Source of the DNA: CAVXAE01 sp044225565
Lineage (GTDB): Bacteria > Pseudomonadota > Gammaproteobacteria > Steroidobacterales > Steroidobacteraceae
Direction: 5' to 3'
Assembly (NCBI GenBank): GCA_044225565.1
Contig: JBGAIL010000169.1
Coordinates: 1 to 10,609, forward strand
Length of the DNA stretch: 10,609 nt
Shown: piece by piece, positions 1-8,463 of the stretch
Position numbering within the stretch: position 1 is the first letter of the stretch
Layout: each line of letters begins with the position of its first letter
Notes under the pieces: model-generated
The model's input: the letters and a program-made list of their open reading frames with translations, nothing else
The model's database searches: none
Told to the model about the DNA's origin: nothing
Position numbers and translations under genes: made by a program

Positions 1-31
1 GCTTCTGGCGTTCCTTGATGACCGCAAACGT

Positions 32-1593
32 TCAACGACCCGCCATCCCCGTTAGAGGCGGCGTGCTCGCTGGCGCGCGCCGCAGCCTCTGCGACTGCTC
101 CCACGCATACGCCAGCGTCAAGAGTGCGGGCTCCGCGAAATCCCGCCCCAGCAGCGCCATGCTGACCGGCAGCCCTTCCGCGCTGAAGCCCACCGGTACC
201 GCCAGCTGCGGCAGCCCGGTCGCGGGCTCAACTGGCAACCGGCGCCCCACCCTCCTTGCGAAGTGCCGATGAGCGCAGGCTTGCGCGCCGTGCCCGGATA
301 GGCGAGCGCATCGAGCCGCTGCGTCCGGAAGGTCTCGAGCACCGCCTCCCGCAACGTGGCTCGCAATGCCAGCACCTCGCGATACCTGGGCGTATCCAGC
401 ACCTGAGGCGTGTTCCAGGAGCGCAACCGCCGCTCCAGCGCCTTCGAGTACAGGCCGCGCTCGAGAATCTCGCTCAACGAGCCGACGGGGGCGCCGGGGT
501 GCGCGCGCAGATAACCGGCGAGATCGAACTTGAACTCGTACTCCGTCGTCTCGCTCTCCACCAGACGCTCGCTCAGGATCGGCAGGCTCACCTCGACGAG
601 CTCCGCGCCCTGTGCCTGCATCGCCAGCGAGCGCAGCCAGCACGATGTCGCCACCTCCCGTCCTGCTCCGCGTCACCGAACAGCGAGCGCTCCACACCGA
701 TGCGTACGCCCTCGAGGCCGCCGGACTGCAACGCATCACGGTAGGACTCCGGAATCCATCGTCGCGCATCCACGCTCGCCGGGTCGGAAGGATCCCGGCC
801 CACCGTGGCATCCAGAAGGATGGCGAGGTCCGTGACCGAGCGCGCCATCGGCCCTGCCACGTCTTGCGAGGATGACATCGGCATCACGCCGCCGCGGCTC
901 GTGAGTCCGCGCGTCGGGCGCAGGCCGAAGAGGTTCTGGAAGGACGAAGGAATCTGGATCGAGCCCGAGGTGTCGGTGCCCAGGCCGGCCGCCGCGAGAC
1001 TCGCGGCAACGGCGGCGCCCGTGCCGCCACTCGATCCGCCCGGCCATCGCGCGGGATCGTAGGGATTCCGGGTGATGCCCGTGAGGGAGGATTGCGTGGT
1101 GATGCCAGCCGCCAGCTCGTGCATCGTCGTCTTGCCGAGGATGACGGCGCCGGCGGCGCGCAACCGCTTCACCTGGAACGCGTCGTGCTCAGGCCGCAGC
1201 GTGGCGAGCGCGATGGAGCCGCCACCGGTAGTCATTCCCACGACGTCGAAATTGTCCTTCACGAGGATGGGGATGCCGTGCAGCGGGCCACGCGGCCCTT
1301 TGCGAGCGCGCTCGCGATCCAGCGCATCCGCCTCTTCGAGTGCTCGCGGATTGAGCGCCGCGATGGAATTGAGGCGCGGCCCGGCGCGATCGTAGGCCGG
1401 GATACGCGCGGTATAGGCCTGCACCAGCCCTCGCGCGCTCACCTTGGCCGTGGTCTGTGCTGCCTCTGCAACTCGAGATCGACTTCTCGTACACCTCGAA
1501 TTCCGCCGAAACCGCGCTCGAGATCCCGACCGCCGCAACGATACCCACGAAGGTCGCGTTGACGAACTGCTCGCATGGGCGGGACTTCTTCAC
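32..1593 (-). CDS. Amidase-signature family hydrolase, exported; reading frame broken by several indels
   Basis: Serine hydrolase of the amidase signature (AS) family, which cleaves C-N bonds of amides through a Ser-cisSer-Lys triad. After frame repair it is about 520 residues, normal for the family. A signal peptide covers residues 1-30 (hydrophobic stretch ending SSAVSA). The catalytic Lys is in GIPILVKDN (about K113), the cis-Ser in GGSSGG (about S188), and the nucleophile in DTSGSIQIP (about S212, codon 960-962). The Lys-Ser-Ser spacings of 75 and 24 equal those I recall for FAAH (K142/S217/S241). The C-terminal QLSPATGLPQL and GFSAEGLPV elements are also typical. Frame changes fall near 1474, 1466, 658, 647, 624 and 225; each is fixed by one base. 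The start is a GTG with no clear Shine-Dalgarno, 13 bases after the propeller stop. The bond type is sure from the family; the actual substrate is unknown. Confidence 0.85.
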
Positions 1594-1606
1594 GAAAGCT
1601 AGCGCC

Positions 1607-2657
1607 TCATTCCGGCTTGAACGTCATCACCGCGAAACTGTTCGGGTGATACGTCTCGCTGGTCGCGCCGCTCGCATCCGGCGCGCTCTCGGTGTAAGTG
1701 GCGTTGACCACGTACAGCTTCCCGTTGCGCTCGTCCATCGTCATCATGCGCGCGCCGAGGCTGGTGCTGACCGTGCCGAGCAACGCGTAGCTGTCCGGAC
1801 CGCCCTGGCTGATGACGGTGAGCGTGCCGTCCGTGCCGCTCGAGGTGACGATGCGTTTGCGCTGCTCGTCGATGCCGAAGCCGTCGATGCCACGGCCGAT
1901 CGGAACTTGCGCGACGACGGCGCCCGTGTCCGGGTTCACCGCGAAGAACGTCGGCTTGTCACCGCCGCAGGCCGCGAGGATGCGGTTCGTGCTCGCCTGG
2001 AAGCGCACCTCGAGACGTTGCAGGGGCGGTCCAGCGGGCCTTCTCCTGCAGCGTCTTCGAATCCAGCGTGAGGATGATGCCGTCGCGGCGAGCCGGCGCG
2101 AACAGGCGCCCTTTGCCGTCGGTGGCCGGATCGTCCATCTTGCGGAACGGGAACGTGGTGGTCTTGAGCAGCTTGCCCGTGGCCGCATCCAGCGTATACC
2201 AGGTCGACTCCTTCGGGCGCGTGCCGACGATGGCGTGAACCTGTTTCGTGAGCGGATCGTGGATCGCGCTGTTGATGCCACCGTTCGAGTCGAGCTTCAG
2301 GCGATCGATCGGCTTCAGCGTCTTGAGGTCGAAGCTGAGGAAAGAGCCATCGGTCATCGCCACATAGCCGCGGTTGTACTGCGGCAGCAGCAGCGGGCCG
2401 TTCGCGCCGATGGAGTTGCCGATGGTGCTCACCGCCTTGCCCGCATCCACGTCGAACAGCGTGAGGCCATCCTTGTCGCGTGCCATGAAGAGGCGGTTGG
2501 TTTTCGGCTCCATCTTGATGTAGTCCCAGCCGGTGTCCGTGCTGGGAAGGGTGACGCTGGACTCGAGCGTGTAAAGCAGGCCCGCGGCGGAAGCGCTGCC
2601 GGCCGCGAGGCACGAAGCGGCGGAGACGGCGACGAGCAGGGACGAACGTACGATCAT
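1607..2657 (-). CDS. YncE/YVTN-type beta-propeller protein, exported; one frameshift
   Basis: Secreted or periplasmic beta-propeller protein of about 350 residues. It starts with a signal peptide (MIVRSSLLVAVSAASC, cleavage near SASA-AG), then repeats of about 40 residues with the pattern 'small change, strand, Asp-x-x-Thr-Gly/Lys', for example LFDVDAGKAV, SFDLKTLKPI, TLDAATGKLL, TLDSKTLQEK and AVNPDTGAVV. This is the YVTN/YncE-like WD40-related fold; such proteins bind ligands or partners and no enzyme motif is visible. The start at 2657 is supported by AAAGGTG 5 bases upstream. One frame change lies at the GGGG run 2023-2026 (+ strand); dropping one base joins KARWTA to LQRLEV and the gene then reads through to a TGA at 1607. 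It probably shares a message with the amidase 13 bases downstream. Role in this locus unknown. Confidence 0.8.
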
Positions 2658-2662
2658 TGAAT

Positions 2663-2669
2663 CACCTTT
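2663..2669 (-). promoter_or_regulatory. Ribosome binding site of the beta-propeller gene
   Basis: AAAGGTG five bases before the ATG at 2655-2657. It supports this start, which yields a clean signal peptide, over an upstream in-frame start at 2711. Confidence 0.6.
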
Positions 2670-2684
2670 ATGGAACGACGGGAC

Positions 2685-2700
2685 TCGATCGTTCGATCGT
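2685..2700. repeat. Tandem 8-base repeat TCGATCGT x2 upstream of the beta-propeller gene
   Basis: Two exact, adjacent copies of TCGATCGT, each containing the palindrome CGATCG. They lie 28-43 bases upstream of the propeller start in the 99-base gap (2658-2756) after the S9 peptidase. The position would suit an operator or promoter element for the propeller-amidase pair. No known binding protein is identified. Confidence 0.4.
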
Positions 2701-2756
2701 AACGCGTACACCGCTGCCGAAGCTCCAGCGAACGGGCCAGAAGCGGCCGGGGCCCA

Positions 2757-4985
2757 TCAATCCTCCACGCTCATCTGCCGCTGATACGGCGGCCCGTCGT
2801 AATCCGGCACCTTCACGCCGGAAGGCGGCGACGCATGCAGCAGGTGCTGCGCGAAGTAGTCCCACGACTTCCTGATCACGTAACCGTTCTCCCAGAAGTT
2901 CTTGTGATCCAGGCTGGGCATGATCAGCAGGTCGAAATCCTTGTTCGCCTGGATGAGCGCTTCCGCGAGCTGCAGCGTCAGGGCCATGTGCACGTCGTCG
3001 TCGACGGCTCCGTGGGCCAGCAGCAGCTTGCCTTTGAGATTCCCGGCGAGCTCCATGTTGGACTGGTGGTCGTAGCTGTCCGGATACTCCTGCGGCCGCC
3101 CGTACCAGCGGTTGTGCCCCGAGACGAACAGATAGTTGTCGTGGCTGCCGGCGGTGGCAATGCCCACCTTGAAGAAATCCGGGAACTGCAACAGCGCGCG
3201 CGCCGCGCGATAGCCGCCCCAGGAGTGCCCGTAAATGCCCGCACGCTCAACGTCGATGAACTTGTAGCGCTCGGCCAGCTGCTTCATCGCGGCGATGTGA
3301 TCTTCCAGGATCACCGGAGAGGCCACTCCCGTTCCGAAGCCGATGTCCTGCATGGACTGGCGGCGCAAAGGCGTCGCCCGCCCGTCGAAGTGCATCACGG
3401 CGAAGCCCACCTGCGCGAGCGCCATGGCATTCCAGCGATCCACGAGAAAGGCGCGCGGCGCCACGACTACCTGCGTGCCGGAGTATTGCGCATCGATGAT
3501 CGGGTACGACTTCTTCTCGTCGAGATCCCAGGGCAGGAACAGCACGCCGTAGAGATCGGTCTTGCCGTCTGCGGCCTTCGTCGTGAAGCGGATGGGCGGC
3601 TTCCACCCCGAGCTTCTGCAGTCCGCTGATGTCTGCCTTCCCCAGCTCCGCCACGAGCGTGCCATCGCTCGCGCGCAACACGTGCACAGGGGCTCCGTCA
3701 CGGTGGAGAAGGTGTCGATGAAGTAACGCCCATCCGGCGAGAACTGCATTTGTGATGCGCGTTCTCCGGTGTGAGCAGCGTGAGCTCGCTGCCGTCCAGC
3801 CGCGCGCGATACAGATGCGAATAGTACGGATCGCGGTCCGGCTCGCGGCCTCCGGCCGTGAAGTAGACCCAGCGGCCCTGCGAATCCACGCGCGTGACCT
3901 CGTGGATGGCCCAGTCGCCCTGGGTGATGGCGTTCTTCAGCTTGCCGCTCGCCGCGTCGTAGAGATAGAGATGGCCCCAGTCGCTGCGCTCCGAATAGAG
4001 GACGATCTCCTCGCCGTTGCCGACGAGATAGAAGCGCTTCGGCCTCGATGACGTCAGGCCGTCTCGGCAGCTTCGCCCATCGGTGAGGCCACCGCCTTCG
4101 CCTTGCCCGTCGCGACATCCGCTTCGTAGACGGTGATGGAACGGTAGTCGAGCGATTCCGGCGCGGCGAAAACCTTGGTGCCATCCGGGCTCCAGCGCAG
4201 CCCACCTTCCGGCGTCGGCTCGAAGGCCACGCGCGGCCTGGGAATGGCGAGGTTCGTGCGCTTGCCGGTGCGCATGTCGAACACCATGAGCTCGGCCTGC
4301 TGGATCTTCGGGCTGTCCGGCCAGGCCGTGTTCTGGAAATGCACGTACGGCACCTGGTGCTTCGCGCCCGGCACCAGGGGCACGACGAACGGCAACTTGT
4401 ACAGGCCGCGCTCGTCCACGCGATACGTCAGGAACTGGTTTCCATCCGGCGACCACACGCCGAAGGCAGCAAAGGCGTACCCGCCAGGCGCTTCGAGAGC
4501 GACCGCAGGTCCGAATGCGGCACCAGGCCGTACACGTAGTCCGGCACGGCATCGAAGGTGAGCTGTTTCTCCTTCCCGTCCGCCATCTCGACCCGGTAGA
4601 GATTGCCGTCGACCACCTTGATGCCCCAGCGGCCATTGCGTGAGACGACGATGTCGCGAATGCAGAACTCGGTGGCCTTGGGCTTGGCCTCCAGCTGTTG
4701 CGCTCGAGCGTGCAGCGCGCCGCCGTTGGCGAGATCTACCTGCAGTACGCCTTGCCGGAAGCCGTATCCCACTCGTACCACAGACTCTTGCCATCCGCGC
4801 TCCAGTGCGGCTGCACGGACATGCCGGAGACGTGCTTCTTGATCCGCCACGGCAGATATGCGGTGGCGTGCTCTGCACGAGCCTTCATCTCGCCGCTGTT
4901 GCGGACCGTGGACGCTCTGTGGTTTTGCATTGCATGCGCCCAGTGCGCAGACGCATGCGAATGCCGCTGCGAACATTCGGCTCAT
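2757..4985 (-). CDS. S9 family (prolyl oligopeptidase/DPP IV-type) serine peptidase, exported; multiple frameshifts
   Basis: Two-domain serine peptidase of about 740 residues once frames are joined. The N-terminal part is a DPP IV-type beta-propeller with repeated W-S-P/A-D-G blades (HWSADGKSLW, VWSPDGNQFL, RWSPDGTKVF, FSPDGRYFI). The C-terminal part is an alpha/beta-hydrolase domain beginning at about KAADGKTDLYGVLFLP. Catalytic Ser is in GHSWGG (codon 3222-3224), Asp in GAVDDDVH (3000-3002), His in SLDHKNF (2904-2906). The Ser-Asp and Asp-His spacings are 74 and 32, close to DPP IV (78 and 32 as I recall it). The signal ends in LGAC, so it may be a lipoprotein. The double-Glu motif that binds the substrate N-terminus in true dipeptidyl peptidases reads YVYGLVP here, so dipeptide release is doubtful. 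Eight single-base repairs are needed (near 4924, 4745, 4494, 4059, 4043, 3750, 3690, 3608). The start has AAAGGCGG overlapping the CocE stop codon. Confidence 0.87.
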
Positions 4986-4987
4986 GT

Positions 4988-4995
4988 CCGCCTTT
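4988..4995 (-). promoter_or_regulatory. Ribosome binding site of the S9 peptidase gene, overlapping the CocE stop codon
   Basis: AAAGGCGG just before the ATG at 4983-4985. Its first two bases are part of the TAA stop of the CocE gene (4994-4996), an arrangement that favours translational coupling of the two hydrolases. Confidence 0.6.
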
Positions 4996-6746
4996 ATCGC
5001 GGAATGATCGGCAGCGTGATGTGCGACGGATACTGACGCGAGTGATGGATGGTCTGCGTCGCCGTGCGCAGCTGCGCATCCTCGCCGAACGCGTGCCCCG
5101 TGTTGGGATTGCGATCGAAGCGCGGGAAGTTGCTGCTCGAGACGTCGACGCGGATGCGATGACCCTTTTTGAAGACGTTGCTCGTCGCCAGCAGGTCGAT
5201 GGTGTACGCGTACACCTTGCCGGGCTCCAGCAGCTCGGGCTTCTCGAAGGAATTGCGGAAGCGGGCGCGGATGATGCTGTCCGCCAGATTGTAGGCCTTG
5301 CCGTCCGGATGCACGTCCACCAGCTTCGCGGTGAAGTCGGTGTCCCGCGCCGAGGAAGCGGCGTACAGCGTGACGGTGATCGGCCCCGTCACTTCGGTGT
5401 CCCGCTCGAGCGGCTCCGTCGCGAACACCAGAACGTCCTCGCGGGCGGAGAGTTCAGCCTGATCCACCGGACCCGGCCCGAGTCGGGGCGGCAGAAGGTT
5501 GCCCCCGCGCGTAGGAACAGGGTCCCGAGGGTCATATATGTAGGTGTCGGTGCCTTGGTCGAGCCTGGCGCGCGGGTATCCAGCCGGCCATCGCCACGTG
5601 CCGTGTTGGCATGGCCACCGCTCTGCAGGTAGTACTTCGTGTACCGCGTGCGGGCGAGCGGCCATTCCTGCTCGGAGCGCCAGCGGTTCTCACCCATGAC
5701 GAAGATGCGCACCGGGGGCTCCTTCATGAAGCCCGTGTCTTCGCCTTTGAGCCAATGGGCGAACCAGCGCGCCTGCAGCGCTTCGAGGTCGATCTTCGAG
5801 GCGGCGCCGAAATCGAGCTCGCCGAGCTTCGCATCGCCGTTCACGAAATGATCCCAGGGCCCGATGAGCAGCTTCTGCCCGTTGCGGGCCCGCTCGCTGG
5901 CGCCGCGGGCGCGCATGCCGGTGTAGCTGGCCAGCGTGCCGCGCAGGATCGCGTCGTACCAGCCGCCGATGCTGAAGGCCGGCACGTCGATCTGCTCGAT
6001 GCGGGATTCGACGTCGAACTGCCGCCAGTAGCCGTCGTAGGCGCAGTGCGCGATCCAGTCCCGCCAGTACGGCAGGTCGTAGCCGAAAGCGCGGTCCAGC
6101 GTCTTCAGCGGCAGATGCGACCACATGCCCGGGGTATCGATGCCGCTCTGGCCGGTGCGGCCCGCCATGTAGAAGCCCCAGTCGATGCGGTTCGCCAGCT
6201 GGAACGCGCCGCCCGGATACATGACGTCCTTGTAGTAATTGAACGGCGTCACCGCGGGATGATCGCCACCAGCGCCGGCGATCGCAGATGCGCGGGCAGC
6301 CACTGCACGGCCGCTCGATAGGACGAGCCGAGCATGCCGACCTTGCCGCTGGACCAGGGCTGGCTGCCGGCCCACTGCTGGGCGTCGTAGCCATCGTTGG
6401 CTTCGGCCGCGTAGGGATAGTAGCTGCCCTCGGAATCGTATCGGCCGCGCACGTCCTGCACTACGAAGACGTAACCGAGCTCCACCCACTGCTTCGCACT
6501 GCCCGCCCCACCCGAGCCGTTGCCATAGGCATCCCGAAACAGGATCACCGGATAGCGGCCCTCCTTTGCCGGCCGGTAGATGTCCGTCGAGAGGCCGACG
6601 CCATCGCGCATGCGGACCATGACGTTCGTCTCGGAGAGCATGGTGCGCGGGCTTTCCGGCGCACTCGCCAGTCCGCAGACCGGCGCCATCAGGACCGTCA
6701 GGAGAAGCCCGAGGGACCCCATCGGATGCTGGCGGCAATGAATCAT
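4994..6746 (-). CDS. CocE/NonD family alpha/beta hydrolase (X-Pro dipeptidyl-peptidase S15-like), exported; two frameshifts
   Basis: Serine hydrolase of the CocE/NonD family (peptidase S15-like catalytic domain, then a C-terminal jelly-roll domain). Members include cocaine esterase, alpha-amino acid ester hydrolases and cephalosporin acylases. Restored length is about 583 residues. A signal peptide spans residues 1-29. N-terminal landmarks are VRMRDGVGLSTDIYRP, VVQDVRGRYDSEG and the nucleophile elbow GMLGSSYRAAVQW (Ser about 142). Asp is in IGGWYDAI (about 265) and His in IGPWDHF (about 300). The jelly-roll part carries DVLVFATEPLERD and ends LPIIPR. Frame changes: a CCC run at 6256-6258 (one C missing on the coding strand) and near 5560 (one G missing, giving GSDQGTDTYIYDP). 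The start at 6746 has GGAGGT four bases upstream. The next gene starts 8 bases after its TAA, suggesting coupled translation. Ester or amide substrate unknown. Confidence 0.87.
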
Positions 6747-6750
6747 CGGG

Positions 6751-6756
6751 ACCTCC
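6751..6756 (-). promoter_or_regulatory. Ribosome binding site of the CocE gene
   Basis: GGAGGT on the minus strand, four bases before the ATG at 6744-6746. It decides this start over an in-frame ATG eight codons further in, and keeps the full signal peptide. Confidence 0.6.
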
Positions 6757-6812
6757 GGTTCCTGTACACTCTGACTATGGCTGGCAAATCGGTCGAATCG
6801 GCTGCTTGCGCA

Positions 6813-6827
6813 CGCCGGCTGCCGGCG
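6813..6827. repeat. Small perfect inverted repeat (6-base stem, 3-base loop)
   Basis: CGCCGG-CTG-CCGGCG, a perfect GC-rich hairpin in the gap after the serine hydrolase (about 95 bases past its stop) and about 67 bases before the CocE start. No T-run follows on either strand, so a classic intrinsic terminator is not supported. It could be a weak attenuator or chance in GC-rich DNA. Confidence 0.35.
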
Positions 6828-6921
6828 CTATCACCCTATTCGGCTAGACGACCGGACTTGCGAATCCAGACACTTCAAGTATCGATGGATAAGTGTGGAG
6901 TTTCCGCACGATTTCCCATCG

Positions 6922-8463
6922 CTAGCCGCCAGATTCCACGCCGGCAACCCGCCGGAGCTCGGTCCAGTACGGCAGCGAGTAGATCCAGAACCCCTCGTAA
7001 GTCGACTCGGCGGTCACCGCGCCGTTCAGCGCCTCGCCCCGCAATTTCAGCCTGACGGTAGTGGTGTGCGGGTGCCGCTTCGTCCGCGGTGTCTCGATCT
7101 GCGCGAGTGTGGTGCCGGTCAGCACGCCCTGCTCGAGCTTCGCCTCGTTGAGCAGCGCCTCCTGCCGCACGGTGCTGCGCCGGGTGTATCGGGGCTCTTC
7201 GCCGATGCGCACGTGGATGTCGCCCGACGGCAGAATCTTCATGCGCATCGGCAGCTCCGCGCCGTCGGCATGCACGATGCCCTGCCACGTGCCGACGAGA
7301 GCGGCCGTGGGTCTGAATGCTTCATCGGCTGAATCGTCTTCGGCGTCCACCTTTCGTGGCGGGTCGCGCCAGTCCTTCAGCACGCTCTGCAGCAGCTGGT
7401 CGCACAGCGAGCCCGCTCCGTCATCCGCATTCGTGAGCACGACCGCGCCGAGGCGGCGCTCGGGCACCAGCCGGAAATTCGTCGAGACACCCGACTGACC
7501 ACCGGTATGGCCTATGAGCCGGTAGCCACCGCGTGTATTGACGCCCCAGCCCTGCGCATAGCCTGGTCCTTTCGGCGATGCCGGCTGCACCGGGCTCGCA
7601 TGTTCATCGACGGGCTGCTCGGTGAGGCGGTCGATGGAGCGCTCGGTCAGGATCGCACGCTGGTCCGCGAGCCGGTCTTTGAGCAGGAACATCCCGAGCC
7701 GTGCCATGTCGTGCGCGCTCGAGTAGATCGCACCGGCCGCGGGCTCATTGGAGAGGTAGTAGGGAATCGGCTTGCGATCGAAGTCGTAGCGCACCGCCTG
7801 ATGCTTCTCGAGCTGCGGCGGCAGATTCACCGCGGAGTGCGTCATGCCGAGCGGCAGGAACACTGCGCGGTGCATGAAGTCCTCGAAACTCCTCCCCGAA
7901 ACCCGCTCGATCAGCGCGCCCAGGGCGCCGTAACCGAAGTTCGAGTAGAGATACCGCTCGCCCGCCGGAGCCACGCCAATGGCATAGCGGTGAACCGCCT
8001 CGCTTCGCGGCGGCATGTTGCGCACATCCTCGCCGTAAAACGTCTCATCACCACCCGGAAGGCCGGCCGTGTGATTCAGCAGGCGACGCACGGTGATGGC
8101 CTTCGGATCTCCGATCCAGGATTTCAACGCCTCCTCGCCGAGATAGTCGTTCGCCGGCGCGTCGAGATCCACTTTACCGCCCTGCACGAGCGTCATGAGG
8201 CCGACGGCCGTGAGGCTCTTCGACACGGAAGCCAGATTGAAAGTCGTGTGCTCGGTCGCGGAGATGCGATTCTCGCGGTCCGCCCAGCCGAAGCCCTGCT
8301 CCCAGAGAATCCTTCCGTCCTGCCACACGGCCACCGCCACGGCAGGAATGTCGTGCGCCTGCATGTGCTGGCGGATCGATTCCTTCACGCCGTCGAACGT
8401 CTGCGCCGGAAGAGATGCCGGAAGGATGCCGCCGATCGCCATCACGAGAATCTGTCGTTTCAT
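6922..8463 (-). CDS. Serine hydrolase of the beta-lactamase/class C (penicillin-binding) fold with C-terminal beta-rich domain
   Basis: Intact 513-residue exported hydrolase. A signal peptide covers residues 1-20 (ends LPA-QT). The beta-lactamase/DD-peptidase (peptidase S12-like, PF00144-type) domain runs to about residue 360. It has S79-V-S-K82 (SxxK: nucleophile and base), Y173-S-N175 (YxN) and H319-T-G321 in place of KTG. About 110 further residues form a separate beta-rich domain (LPSGDIHVRIGE, then VRLKLRGEALNGAV, then a terminal W-E-L-R-R) that recurs in the paralog at 9697-10609. HTG instead of KTG is common in esterase- or peptidase-like members, so classical beta-lactam resistance should not be assumed. 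Its ATG overlaps the TGA of the upstream hydrolase (ATGA at 8460-8463), with AAGG a few bases upstream. No frame damage. Family sure, substrate open. Confidence 0.92.
   Translation of the reverse strand: MKRQILVMAIGGILPASLPAQTFDGVKESIRQHMQAHDIPAVAVAVWQDGRILWEQGFGWADRENRISATEHTTFNLASVSKSLTAVGLMTLVQGGKVDLDAPANDYLGEEALKSWIGDPKAITVRRLLNHTAGLPGGDETFYGEDVRNMPPRSEAVHRYAIGVAPAGERYLYSNFGYGALGALIERVSGRSFEDFMHRAVFLPLGMTHSAVNLPPQLEKHQAVRYDFDRKPIPYYLSNEPAAGAIYSSAHDMARLGMFLLKDRLADQRAILTERSIDRLTEQPVDEHASPVQPASPKGPGYAQGWGVNTRGGYRLIGHTGGQSGVSTNFRLVPERRLGAVVLTNADDGAGSLCDQLLQSVLKDWRDPPRKVDAEDDSADEAFRPTAALVGTWQGIVHADGAELPMRMKILPSGDIHVRIGEEPRYTRRSTVRQEALLNEAKLEQGVLTGTTLAQIETPRTKRHPHTTTVRLKLRGEALNGAVTAESTYEGFWIYSLPYWTELRRVAGVESGG

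Larger units (their letters stand above)
6747..6921. other. 175-base gene-free gap between serine hydrolase and CocE gene
   Basis: The largest gap in the window, lying upstream of the CocE gene and downstream of the serine hydrolase stop. It holds the hairpin at 6813-6827 and the GGAGGT ribosome site next to the CocE start. It is the most likely place for a promoter of the downstream genes, but I see no convincing -35/-10 pair on the minus strand. No short gene is supported. Confidence 0.5.

Noticed and set aside
1..31. Possible start of another gene at the left edge
   Set aside because: Only 31 bases remain past the amidase stop and no motif or coding signal can be judged.
2732..2757. GGGCC/GGCCC inverted pair after the S9 peptidase as a terminator
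   Set aside because: The stem is only five bases with a long loop and no T-run; such pairs arise easily in GC-rich DNA.
2757..4985. Lasso-peptide isopeptidase, which is also a propeller plus S9-type protease
   Set aside because: No lasso precursor, cyclase or leader-peptidase gene is visible, and the S9 fold alone does not distinguish it from general peptidases.
4640..5632. Long open frame (330 codons) on the plus strand across the CocE-S9 junction
   Set aside because: It spans two recognisable minus-strand genes, has low-complexity Arg-rich composition and no domain pattern.
32..6746. Programmed ribosomal frameshifting as the reason for the frame changes
   Set aside because: The number of shifts, both directions, the lack of a shared slippery motif with downstream structure, and occurrence in four unrelated families argue against it.
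6922..8463. True antibiotic-resistance beta-lactamase
   Set aside because: The KTG motif is HTG, the protein has an additional C-terminal domain, and a paralog and esterase sit beside it; this fits the broad serine-hydrolase family better than class C resistance enzymes.
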